From contig BFEA01000020.1 in the NCBI GenBank assembly GCA_003427395.1, forward strand, positions 1,253,561 to 1,277,826: a stretch of DNA of 24,266 nt, given 5' to 3'. This document shows positions 8,835 to 18,125 of this stretch, one piece after another; positions within the stretch are counted from its first letter, which is position 1; every line of letters starts with the position of its first letter. Source of the DNA: Chara braunii (Eukaryota > Streptophyta > Charophyceae > Charales > Characeae). Both the position numbers and the translations under genes were made by a program. The notes under the pieces were generated by a model that saw only the letters and a list, made by a program, of their open reading frames with translations, made no database searches and was not told where the DNA came from.

Positions 8835-9700
8835 AATGTGGTTGTGTTGCGGAGGCTGGGCGAACCCATAAGTTGGGGGTTGTTCGGTCATACGCACTTG
8901 TTGCTTGTCTAAGCAGGTTAGACTACTCATAAGTTGAGTAGCCTAGCTCTAAGCTACATGTCATTGTTTGGGCTGGCTAGCCACACCATAAGTTGGTGTG
9001 TTCTAGTTATATGCCTGTTGTCGTTTGTTCAGGCAAAGTCTCGACCCCTCATGAGTTGAGGTGGCTCAGTTATTTGTGTGTGCCGAAAGTTCAAGTTAAC
9101 GAGCCCAAACATAAGTTGGTGCAGCCCGGTCATACCCCTTATGTCAATCGTTTAGGCAGAAGCTAATCACACCATAAGTTGGTGTGATATAGTTCTAGGC
9201 CTTATGTTTATCTTGTTGAATGTAGTTGTGTTGCGGAAGTAGGGCGAACCCATAAGTTGGGGGTTGTTCAGTCATAGGTGCATGTTGTATGTCTATGCAG
9301 GCTGGACTACCCATAAGTTGGGTCGTCTGGTTTATGCTATATGTCATCATTTGGGCCGACTGACCACACCATAAGTTGGTGTGTTCTAGTTATATGCCTC
9401 TTGTCGTTGTTCAGGCAAAGGTTGGACCTCTAATAAGTTGAGGTGGCTTAGTTATTTTGTTTATGCTGAATGTTTAGGCTGGACAACCTCACCATAAGTT
9501 GGTGCGGCCCGGTCATACGTCTTATGTCACTCGTTTAGGCAGAAACTAGTTACATCATAAGTTGGTGTGGATGCTGTGGCATAGTCTTATGCCTTATGTT
9601 TACCTTGTTCTACCCGGCTGGGGCACCATAAGTTGGTGTGGCCGAGTCATATAATTGGCAGGTCATTTACATCCATAAGTTGGGTTGGCTGATCCTATGT
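8835..9700. repeat. ~61-bp hairpin array organised as a six-monomer higher-order repeat
   Basis: The core CATAAGTT (or a close variant) starts at 8867, 8928, 8987, 9050, 9110, 9173, 9251, 9312, 9370, 9432, 9493, 9556, 9627 and 9674. Most steps are 58-63 bp. Monomers 1-6 and 7-12 match pairwise at 382-384 bp, so the core is two copies of a six-monomer higher-order unit. Each starts with GTTGTGTTGCGGA-G (8842 and 9224). Nearly every monomer has complementary arms around the conserved 7-nt loop, for example CTACTC/GAGTAG (8928), CACACC/GGTGTG (8987, 9370), ATCACACC/GGTGTGAT (9173) and ACCTC/GAGGT (9432). A second conserved block, roughly GTCATA-GCC-TATGTC then TTTAGGCAG, follows each hairpin. 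No coding potential is seen. Its function is unknown. Confidence 0.85.
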
Positions 9701-10336
9701 CTTATGTAAGGAAGGGTGAAGAGGTAATAACGAGAGACATGAATGAACTATGTGATCTGGAAAGAAACCTGAGGGTTGGCGATAGATGTTGCTGCACTCA
9801 CTTGTATGTGTTTTTTGGGGATTTATCTCTGGGGTATTCCTTTGATAGCTTAGGCGCTTTAGATGCTCGTTGAGTGTTGGAGCTATAGATAGGTGAGATG
9901 GATGATGGGAGGGAAGCTTGGGATAAGGTAGGATTAACCTTACTAGAAGTTAAGACTAGTGTTAGCTCACGATACCATCCTTAAAGAAGGATCGTGTAAA
10001 CTATATCCAGTTCTGACTATCAAGTAAGTGTTAAAAGTTAGTCCAAAGTATAGTCGTACTTTGCTTTTTGCATATTCAGCTTTGTGTAAATCTTGGCAGT
10101 CTCCTTTTCCGACGGGAAGCGCTACCAAAATTTTTACCCATCTAAAAGAGTTAGTCATTTTTGGGGCTTCTGAAAATTTTGAAAAGACACTTTTCCTACG
10201 AGAAGCGCTGCCAAAATTTTCTAGAATTTGGAGAGTTATATTATTTTCTGGTAGGAGAAATTTGGCTTTCCACCCTGTCCAGGGGAGATGCTCCCGAAAT
10301 TCTCAATAACTTTTGATATCAATTAGAGGAAAAAGG
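9701..10336. other. unassigned sequence including an ~84-bp degenerate repeat
   Basis: No domain-bearing frame is present. At about 10105-10315 a weak repeat is visible: GGGAAGCGCTACCAAAATTTT (10114 region), GAGAAGCGCTGCCAAAATTTT (10200 region) and GGGGAGATGCTCCCGAAATT (10283 region), about 84 bp apart. Poorer half-unit copies lie between them. An imperfect hairpin (CACGAT...AAGGATCGTG) sits near 9968-9998. Confidence 0.4.
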
Positions 10337-10344
10337 GAGAGAAG
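10337..10344. repeat. left target-site duplication GAGAGAAG
   Basis: GAGAGAAG directly abuts the left terminal inverted repeat. The same octamer abuts the right one at 11621-11628, in direct orientation. Confidence 0.75.
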
Positions 10345-10568
10345 CATACTTGCGGCGCACTTAAGCGGTGCGCCGTGTGCCACGCGCTTACGGGTGATGT
10401 GTGCGCACCGCGCGCACCGAGCGCGCTGGAGTAAGGCCGAATGACCTCCATACCCGCGCACCTGTGAATGTGCCTTTTTTTTCTTTTCTTTTTTTTCGTG
10501 TGTGTGTATGTGAGTATGTCGTTGATACAAGCGTTTGTCTGATGTGCTGCGACGACATTCTCTGGACA

Positions 10569-10645
10569 CTATCGGACCGAACAAAATGCATGTATCAACG
10601 GACACTACCAATTATCAACGGAGGGCATTTTGTTCAGCCCGATAG
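10569..10645. repeat. inverted repeat inside the DNA transposon
   Basis: CTATCGGACCGAACAAAATGC (10569-10589) pairs with GCATTTTGTTCAGCCCGATAG (10625-10645), with 19 of 21 positions complementary. The 35-nt loop carries ATCAACGGACACTACCAATT. Another short pair, GTTGATAC near 10521 and GTATCAAC near 10592, overlaps it and would compete for pairing. Confidence 0.7.
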
Positions 10646-10721
10646 GCCCGTTGCTTTTCCTTTTTTTTTTCTTATTTGTTTTTGTCTTGTTTGGAAAACA
10701 GTTACAGCCTGTTCACTGATA

Positions 10722-10842
10722 GGGCCTCACTCCACTGCTCTCCACATGCACAAAAGACAAAAATATGGCAGTGGATCTTCCCATGTTTTAGCGGAAGATC
10801 CATTCTCATTTTGCACATTTGGAGAGTGGTGGGGCGAGGGCC
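10722..10842 (-). repeat. foldback unit U1 (~120 bp)
   Basis: Begins GGGCCTCACTCC and ends GGGGCGAGGGCC. It is a close reverse complement of U2 (10857-10972), with only 14 nt (10843-10856) between them. The unit is also partly self-complementary: GGGCCTCaCtCCAC at the left against GTGGgGcGAGGGCC at the right, and CTCTCCacATG against ATttGGAGAG. Confidence 0.75.
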
Positions 10843-10856
10843 ATACAACGGTAGCT

Positions 10857-10972
10857 TGGGGCCTCGCTCCACCACTCTCCAAATGTGCAAAATGAGAATG
10901 AATCTTTCGCTAGAACATGGAAAGATACACCACCATATTTTTTGTCTTTTGTGCATGTGTGGAGCAAGGCCC
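10857..10972 (+). repeat. foldback unit U2 (~116 bp)
   Basis: Inverted partner of U1. It carries CCACTCTCCAAATGTGCAAA, GAATCTTTCGCTAGAACATGG, the ATATTTTTTGTCTTTTGTGC block and GGAGCAAGGCCC. Together U1 and U2 would form a long near-perfect hairpin with a 14-nt loop, resembling the foldback precursors that MITEs can give rise to. Confidence 0.75.
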
Positions 10973-11059
10973 TTGCAGTCCTCATGTAACAAAGGCACTA
11001 CAACAGACGCATGTAGTTGAGAGAGGCCTATAAATTCTGGTTGCAGGTAAGTTGTAATA

Positions 11060-11167
11060 GGGCCTCACTCGACTACTCTCCAATTTGTGCAAAATCAGAA
11101 TGAATCTTTCGCTATAACATAGAAAGATACACCGCCATATTTTTTGCCTTTTGTGCATTTGTATAGC
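11060..11167 (+). repeat. foldback unit U3, direct copy of U2
   Basis: A third copy in the same orientation as U2, about 203 bp downstream: GGGCCTCACTCGACTACTCT, GAATCTTTCGCTATAACATAG, ACACCGCCATATTTTTTGCC. It is a little more diverged and truncated at the end (GTATAGCGG). It could pair with U1 as an alternative to U2. Confidence 0.7.
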
Positions 11168-11620
11168 GGCTGCATGTTTCCATGTTGTTGGTTTCCAACT
11201 TGTCACAGATGTTCTTTTTTTTTTTTTAATAGCAAAAGCACCAAGGAAACACAACTATCAGTTCTGTCGTTTTCTATAACTAGGTGTAATAAAAGGAAAG
11301 CAACGGTTCCACAGACGCGTCCTCATCATGACTGTATTGAACCTCGGAAAGGACTCAGATACATTGAAGATAGCATGAAGTTGTGTACAACAAGCCTGGC
11401 AACACACACAGTGCAGCGTGGCCCTGAAAAACATTTGCGCAAGCAATGTCCTAATTTGGGTTGGGCGTAGGAACTTCTATTCACCCCCTCCCCAACCTTT
11501 TTTTTTTTGGCCTGACCCCGAAGTTTGCCCATGCGGCGCACCAGGTGCGCGCGCCACGTGTGCAATGCGCAGTGCGCCTCATGTGCGCGACTGGCGCGCA
11601 TAGGATGCGCCGCAAGTATG

Positions 11621-11628
11621 GAGAGAAG
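11621..11628. repeat. right target-site duplication GAGAGAAG
   Basis: Direct copy of the octamer at 10337-10344, abutting the right terminal inverted repeat. Confidence 0.75.
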
Positions 11629-13684
11629 TTAATAGAGGAGTCATACTACAAAGTGCAGCACGTTTGGTCTTTTTTTGGCATGTATTGTAATTCAGGTTCA
11701 CACTTTTGATTGAACGCTCGAATCGTTCGGCCTGATCCTATAGTGGGTCACTTTTCTGTTATCTTTTGATAACAGGTCGGTTGCAACACAACTTACCTGC
11801 TTCTGCATCTCAACCTAAGGCCTTCACCATTGTAGTTTTTTCCTATGTTTTCTTGGGGTTTTCACCCAAACTTCTTTCTTAATGGCCATTCTTTAAAGGA
11901 CTGAGTACTTTTATTATGAGGAGGTGGAAATTGGTTGGAATTTGTGTGCATAAGGCAAGGTATGATTTGCAGAAAAACGGTGAAGTTGGCTCCCTTAGTG
12001 CGTGCAATGTTGTTGTTCGAATTGTGTGTGATCGCAAGTATGCATAAAAGATCTTTGGATTGAGCTTGGTGATAGTTTGAGTATTGTGTGAATGTGGATG
12101 GACAAGCCACATTATTGTTGTAAGAGTGATCGTCTGATGCCACACACCCTCGTGTTTGACTGTTTGGACCACCCTTGTTTAGTGTAGCTATGATAGCTAA
12201 ATGAGAAGGCGCGTGCATGAACTTCTCAACACCACGATGATGCCTGCGCGCGTCCCTGCTATTTAAATTATTTTAGTCGGGCGTTAGTCCAGAACCGGAA
12301 TTCGAGGTCCTTGTCCAAAACATTCCAGGTTCTAGCTCAACACGCATGAGTTTCCCCTATGCGCTGAGCATATGTGAGTTGGCCACCGCGACGCTCTGCC
12401 TAAAGATCAGAAGCGCCGCAAGGGCCGAATGGCTTATCCTTCAATCGTTCAATATCGCGAAGGAGATTTTCTTCACAATACCTCATCTTTGACACTTGAG
12501 TGTCGTATGCAACGCTAACTCCCGTAGGGGATCGAGCAATTGTGGGTAACGCATGAAGCGTCGCCATGATAGTTAATCGCGTGGGTTCGCACAACTGAAT
12601 ACTATGCCTTCCCTCACCCGAGCGTTCCTCTTAAATGTTTTCGAGTGCTGGCTACACTTAAAGTCTCACATGAAAGCGGTTATGGGTCGAACTCTCGCTA
12701 AGGGAACAACGCGCAACGAGGCCTTTTCTTTGATTGCGAATGTCTTAACCGACATCCACACGTAGTTTGCACAGGTTAGGCCTATAAATAATTTACACGA
12801 TTATGCGGGTTCAACGATTTGATTTTTCCTTGTTTTAGAGTTATTTTGGTGGAACGATAAGGTTCCGGGCCGAAGGGTTAGCTCACTATTGGTGGAGCGC
12901 CAGACAACTCACCACCACTCAAAATTCCCTTCTACCCTTGACGCCATCTTACCCTACTCCATTTGGGGTACCGCAGGGTGCAGAGGATGGCAGGGCGCTC
13001 AGACCGTCTTTGCGCTCGCTAAAGGCTTAAGCCTTCTGGCGTGCGCTTCAACCGACGCGTGAGCATCGAAAGTGATCCCATGACTCAGATGGGACTGCAC
13101 CTTTATGGGCACCACATAGTACTCCATCATCGCAACTGCTCATGTACTTATGCATGGCTTGCCATTGTGAGGGAGACTTGTGAGGCAACGTCCTATTTAT
13201 GCGAAGTCTTGTGTGTGACGTCGATGCATTCTGATCCAAGAAAAGTTACGGGTCAGATAGAAAAAAAGGGCTTAGGTGCGATACTGCAAGTAAGAACGGA
13301 TTTTCATTGGAAAGTGTATCGCGTGGTTAGAATGGTCGTCCTAGTCGACTGGCATAGGGTTGCACTCGAGAGATCAGCGCCTCGAGCGATGATTCGTGTG
13401 TGGGTCCGATTCGGGCGTTAACTGCTCGTACCCCCTACGCTACAATGAACGAGAAACGCCCTCGGTCGGGCCACCTCTGCGATTGCATACGAAAAGCCTC
13501 CGCATGTGGTCCGGTAGCTCGGCGAGGATACACCCACCCATGGGATGGTGACAACTCCCGCGGGTGGAGGTAAGCAGTGCCTCACGTGCCCCTATCCTGT
13601 TGTAGGGGCTCGTGAGAGGTACGACTCGCGCACTCGGCCGAAGCGTCTAGACGCTCTATGCGACAAGTCCTGCCAAATCCTACG
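11629..13684. other. unassigned sequence, no gene recognised
   Basis: About 2 kb of mixed composition lie between the DNA transposon and element A. Open frames at 11862-12218 (-), 12400-12594 (-) and 13041-13421 (+, 126 codons) show no domain that I recognise. The two minus-strand frames begin with weakly similar residues, which I do not regard as evidence of homology. A strong hairpin is present at 13581-13616. Confidence 0.4.
13581..13616. repeat. 14-bp hairpin with one mismatch
   Basis: CTCACG-T-GCCCCTA (13581-13594) pairs with TAGGGGC-T-CGTGAG (13603-13616) around an 8-nt loop TCCTGTTG. The only unpaired stem position is T against T. It lies about 70 bp upstream of the presumed left end of element A. 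Confidence 0.7.
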
Positions 13685-14511
13685 TGACGCGACCGAAAGG
13701 GCCCCACTGCGGGATCGATGAGCTCGGCAACGGTCACCATGCCAACCCACTGGGACTAGTACACACATGCAATGCTGCTTGTCCTTGGTTATGCTTGTTG
13801 TGCAATAGATGGAACGTGGACTGACCAGTCCTACACGAGACGCTCACCAGACCCTCTATAAATATTTCTGGCAGGATCCGATTTGAATACTGGCTGTGAT
13901 CGTCATCCTGTCTGCGACGTTAAATAATTCTTGAGGATCTTGGTGGCTGTCCTTGAACTGCCTCTTGATAAGCCAGATCCACCGGATGTACGACTCGTTG
14001 CACGCAAGGATAAAGAAGGGGCATGACTGGTCATATACGATTTTCCGGGCACAGGAGTGGGCCGATTGCACACCTTCAGACACGCCGCTGAACCAGAGCT
14101 TCAGGACGTCGACATCAAGTGACTACTAAAGAAGGATACAAGGGGAGCGAGGATACCCGTAAACAGTTCAATTAGTTATTATTGAAAATTTTTCATTCTG
14201 CATGCAAACCCAACAAATGATTTTATTTTTATTTTTGATTAGTTAGTTGTGACAGACACTACTAACAACTGACAGACAGTTGCAGATAGGTAGTATATAT
14301 TCATTGCTGCATTGCAATTTGTCTTAGACTAGTCAAAAGTAGAAATAGAGTTGTTTGTAGGAATATGAGATTATCTGCTATTACCGCTTAACTACTTCCT
14401 GACAAAATTGGACGAGGTATTTATTTATTTATTTATTTTAATTGGTTGGATACCATGTTGCGGTAGGTCCTAGTGAGGACATTAGTGCAGATCGTAGGCC
14501 ACACATAGCTC
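13685..14511 (+). repeat. element A LTR/leader region
   Basis: This stretch upstream of gag is shared, inverted, with 20837-21540, so it belongs to the retroelement and not to the host flank. Shared landmarks include CACCATGCCAACC, GTACACRCATGC, GCTGCTTGTCC, AGGTGTGCAATYGGCCCAC and a TTTATTTAT-type run before gag. Homology seems to stop near 13685 and 21540, where both copies could start with TG, as an LTR would. A TATAAATA box lies at 13857-13864. I could not place the LTR's right end or a convincing primer-binding site: TTGGATRCCATGYTGCGG is conserved in both copies near 14448 but does not match a tRNA 3' end that I know. Confidence 0.55.
13857..13864 (+). promoter_or_regulatory. possible LTR TATA box TATAAATA
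   Basis: TATAAATA lies about 170 bp into the presumed LTR of element A, after CTCACCAGACCCTC. Element B has TATAAAAATA on the minus strand at 21328-21319. That is not the aligned position, so the two need not be the same promoter. Confidence 0.3.
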
Positions 14512-16432
14512 ATGAGTGGAGATGACAGTGAGGTTGAGGGACTAGACCAAGACGATAGGACGCTTACCCGGAGACGTGCACTTAGTCGCCCGACCACTTT
14601 CCTTGTGTTAGAACACGGAGAGGAAAGGAGACTGCAGAGAGAAACCAGAGAAAGGACGACACTGTAGAGGGCTAGGGAAGCAACAGCCAACGCCGAAAGG
14701 GCACTAGCAGCAGACGCTAGTGCCAACATCAAGGCAGTCATGGCTACCGCCTCTGCCATGTCACAGGCCTCATCTCAGGCCTCTTCGTCAGATGTCAGTT
14801 AGGGTGTCTCCCATGTTTTTGTTAGTCAGTCTACTTGCTTGCGGGTCAGCCAGCAGCAGCCCATGTCAGATGAGGATTATGAGATCCAACAGGCGGATGC
14901 CCTCCACACAGAGTTACGCGCCAGTTGCAGGAGGTAGAAGGTAGGAGAGAAAGAGCAAGACTTAGAAAAGCCAGACTAGAGGCAATGGGAGAGGAGTTAG
15001 GCAAGCTAGAAAATATAGATGAATCAACTCTCGATCCTGTAACGCGATCCCTTCGGAACTCCCTTTTGAGTGTTGCCGAAGTACAAGTTGTGCAGTAAGA
15101 GATGTTGGCTGCACTGATAGCTGGTCAGAATCAGATTCTGGCTGCACTACGGGCGCCATGACCTCAGGTCAGACAGCCACAGTATGCTGTAGCTCCCCCT
15201 ACGGTTGCAGGTCCCACTGTGACGCCACAGCCGGTAGGCCAACACTTTTCTCCTCAATTTGGCATGCCCCTATGAGGCGGTTTAGTAGCAGGTAGTAGAG
15301 GGCAGGTTTTTGTATATCCTTCTTCATTTCCCCAGCCGGTGGTTACCGCTACAAGGCAGCCACAAGTGCAACAACCTTTGCAACAGGGTCCGCAGCAGCA
15401 ACAACAACAGCAATTGCCGCTACAGCGACCTCTCCCACTGGTTTCACAACCGATGCCACGGGCACAAGGAGATGTACCACGCACGCAGTGGACACCCAAG
15501 ATACCCTTGCTGAGTCCTAAATCCTTCTCTGGCGACAAGAAGAAGGAAGAGGATTTGGATACCTGGGTGAGAGCTGTGCCAACTTATGTGAGGCACAAAC
15601 TCACTAGGACAGAGGAGGAAGTCATTGTTATTGCGTCCTTTCTAGAAGGATCTGCAGCCAGGTGGTTGAATGGGTTAGTACAACAGCAGGGCTACGATCA
15701 AAACTTCGATGGTTGGGCATAAGCTAGAACATTGGAGGAGTTTGTACGGTTAGTCTATAGCAGGTGGCATGACCCTCAAGGGGCCCAGGAAGCCACTGAC
15801 TCGGTGGATAATCTCGGATCGAAAACATATCAGATGGTTCGCGAGGTAACAGACGTCGTAGAGCGACTGATCATTGTCCCTGGTGTGCGGTACGAACCAC
15901 AAGTCCTCTTGACAACTTTTTTACGATGTCTGCCTACAAATGTTAAAAATAAGTTGGTCGATGAGGCCTCCATCGATGTACATGACTTTGCTTCTTTCAG
16001 CAAGAAGGCCTTAGACATTGAGGCTAGGCTTGGGAGTGCCCAGCAGGGACCGGTAGGTGGGAGAAAGAAGAAGCTTCCTGAAGATTGGAAGAGGAAGGGC
16101 AACCTCATGTTCGTTGACCATAACGGTAAAGCGACTGAGATTGATGACTTCTCCGACCTTGGGGATGTAACAGAGTTGGATGAGGTGGAGACACTTCAAA
16201 TGGTGGAGTGGTCGCTCCTGTCAGGGAAAAAGCTAAGGGGGGCGGAAAACAAAAGGCCGGCCGACCCAAGGGTCAATACGACCAAAGAACACCCATATGG
16301 GTAAAGCTTGGTCTAGAGTACGAGGTATGGCGAGACCGTGTTACACGAGGCGCTTGCTTGAACTGTGGTTAGTATGGTCACACCATGGCTAAGTGCAAGA
16401 GTAAACGGGTCGCCACGAAGGTCACGTCCTCA
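14512..16432 (+). pseudogene. element A gag (capsid and CCHC nucleocapsid), decayed
   Basis: Gag would form the retroelement particle and bind its RNA. The frame opens at ATG 14512 (MSGDDSEVEG), hits TAG at 14665 and continues in the same frame past a second ATG at 14740 (MATASAMSQASSQ). It loses one base near 14920 (compared with B) and then runs in one frame to about 16200. It is interrupted by TAA 15096, TGA 15159, TGA 15273 and TAA 15720. Order of parts: Arg/Glu-rich likely coiled coil (14930-15010), Gln-rich linker (15340-15430), and a capsid-like core with FSGDKKKEEDLDTWVR and EGSAARWLNGL. After a frameshift near 16200 comes a CX2CX4HX4C zinc knuckle at 16355-16396 with an in-frame TAG at 16370. 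The intact ancestor probably used the 14512 or the 14740 start. Confidence 0.85.
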
Positions 16433-16536
16433 ATAGTGACGGTCGAATCTTAAAAATCTGGAGGTGCTTCTGCAAGCACTTCGCAGGGAAACACCTCAGG
16501 CCAGTAGGAGTATTAGCCGCTCTTACTCGTGCTGAA

Positions 16537-17259
16537 GTGGTAACCTTACCTTCTCCATTTCAGACGAAGGTCAAGGTTATTGACCCATTGATCGCCCCGC
16601 AGACAGGTCTGGACCAAATGATTCTGTGTTCGATGAATGTGTCTGAGTCCTTAGAGGAGTTAGAGACTAAGTGGTTAGAGAAAGACCCTAGAGACTCTTG
16701 GGCGATGTTGAACAAAGGTCCAAAAGGTGAACGCTTCGTGGTAGAAGTCAATGTAGGTGGCCGAAAGGTTGGTGCCTTTGTAGATATAGGTTCTACGCGA
16801 AACTTCATCAGTCGTGCTTGTGTGGATAGGCTGCGCTTAGGGGACCAAGTGCAACAACTTAGCAGATTTCTGGCATCTACCTTAGCCAACAAGCACTCTA
16901 TGGTAGTAAAGGACTATGTCAAGGACGTAGTCTACACCTTCTCCTATGGAGGAGGGGAACTGAGACATAAAATCTCGTTCCTCGTTAGCGACGAGCTGCC
17001 ATTCGATATATTACTAGACATGTACTACCTCGAGGTGGCTAAACCTCAGTTTGATTGGGATAGGAAGGTGATGATCCACAAGTTGCCAGACGGAAGGACC
17101 GTTAGGCTGCAAAAGTTTAAGGCTAGCAGACTAGTGGAGAACTATGGTTCCATGTGCACGTCATCTTTCCATAACTATTACAAGCAAAATCGCGAGGAAG
17201 GCATGTACTTAGTCTTTGTCTCTGAGAAAGGGGAGGCCGTAAAATCCCCCCAGAGATAG
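16537..17259 (+). pseudogene. element A retropepsin-like protease region of pol
   Basis: This 240-codon open stretch holds the aspartic protease that would cleave the polyprotein. The active-site segment reads AFVDIGSTRNFIS (Asp at residue 83 of the frame). Families normally have D-S/T-G, so the residue after the catalytic Asp is altered to Ile. The second landmark, usually an I-L/I-G-M-D-W-L string, is here ILLDMYYL, with Asp where Gly is expected. Both changes can be explained by single transitions and suggest inactivity. The frame ends at TAG 17257 after a C-run (17246-17251), where a frameshift separates it from RT. The N-terminal part before residue 60 is a linker from Gag. Confidence 0.8.
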
Positions 17260-18119
17260 AGGCAATTGTTGCACAATATTCAGACCTTTTCGAGGAGTCT
17301 AGGGGTGTGGTGGAAAGGGAGATTGTCCATGCAATAGAAGTTGTCCCTGGTAGCAAAGTACCTAGAGGACGAATCTATAGGATGTCTCCTGCGGAGTTAG
17401 ATGAGCTCCGCCGCCAGCTCAAGGAGCTCACAGAGAAGGGTTGGATTCGGCCTAGTACCTCCCCTTACAGTGTGCGAATTCTATTTGTCCCAAAGAAGGG
17501 GGGTACCCTAAGGGTGTGCATTGATTATAGGGGCCTCAATGCCATCACCGTTAAGAATGTGGAGCCCCTACCATGCATCGACGACCTCTTGGATAGAGTG
17601 CAGGGATGTCGGTACTTCACAAAGATAGATTTGAAGTCCGGATATCATCAGATTGCCATTAGACCTGAGGACCAGCACAAAACCGCTTTTCAGACCAAGT
17701 AGGGTCCGTACGAGTTTGTGGTGATGCTCTTTGGTCTATGCAGTGCTCCTGGGACATTCCAGTACGCAATGAATCGGATCTTTCATGACTACTTAGACAA
17801 GCTTATCGTTGTGTACCTCGACGATATCCTTATCTTTAGGAGGACAGTAGAGGAGCACGCTGAGTTCGTAAGGATAGTGCTAGGGCGCCTAAAACAACAC
17901 TAGTACAAGGTTAACTTGGAGAAATGCGGATTTGGTCGCACCAAGATCTTGTATCTGGGTCATGAGATTTCCGCGGATGGGTTGAGGCTGGATGATGCTA
18001 AAGTGGCCAGCATACGTGACTGGCCCAGACCTCAGTCTGTGACTGAGGTGAGGTCATTTTTGGGAATGACAGGCCACTATCGTCCTTTTGTTAAAAACTA
18101 TAGTACTATAGCCTATTAG
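17251..18119 (+). pseudogene. element A reverse transcriptase, decayed
   Basis: RT would copy the element RNA into DNA. From about 17251 the frame reads EIEAIVAQYSDLFEE, a typical gypsy pre-RT segment. It is followed by GWIRPSTSPY, LRVCIDYRGLN, FTKIDLKSGYHQI (first catalytic Asp), GLCSAPGTFQYAMNRIF and the catalytic YLDD box at 17814-17825. NLEKCGF, YLGHEIS and SFLGMTGHYRPFV then mark the thumb and connection. Stops break it at TAG 17700 (where families have Tyr-Gly), TAG 17901 and TAG 18117. All RT landmarks are in one frame, so decay is by point mutation until the frameshift near 18110-18135. Confidence 0.92.
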
Positions 18120-18125
18120 CCTCCC

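Larger units (their letters stand above)
10345..11620. mobile_element. non-autonomous DNA transposon (1,276 bp), 8-bp target duplication
   Basis: The ends are a perfect 15-bp terminal inverted repeat, CATACTTGCGGCGCA at 10345-10359 and its reverse complement at 11606-11620. They are directly flanked by the octamer GAGAGAAG on both sides. Inside both ends lies GC-rich subterminal sequence full of TGCGC/GCGCC words, the kind of clustered short motif that transposases often bind. No frame encodes a transposase, so the element must be mobilised in trans or be extinct. An 8-bp duplication is typical of hAT elements, but the terminus does not fit the usual hAT start. A 9-bp reading (GGAGAGAAG) with ends unequal by one base would point to Mutator-like elements instead. 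The interior consists of foldbacks, listed separately. Superfamily is therefore unassigned. Confidence 0.75.

Noticed and set aside
8835-9700. CRISPR-like array (regular ~61-bp spacing)
   Set aside because: Only 8-9 bases are near-constant per unit, the 'spacers' are themselves repeated every 383 bp, the arms vary, and the window is eukaryotic with no cas genes.
11862-12594. Two minus frames (12218-11862 and 12594-12400) as related proteins
   Set aside because: Similarity is limited to a few residues after the Met, and the rest does not align.
13041-13421. 126-codon + frame as a gene
   Set aside because: No domain, no homologue recognised, no supporting signal; length is within chance for this composition.
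14448-14475. TTGGATACCATG as the primer-binding site of element A
   Set aside because: It is conserved in B, but it contains the sense end of tRNA-Met (GATACCA) and not its complement, and it does not match another tRNA end that I know.
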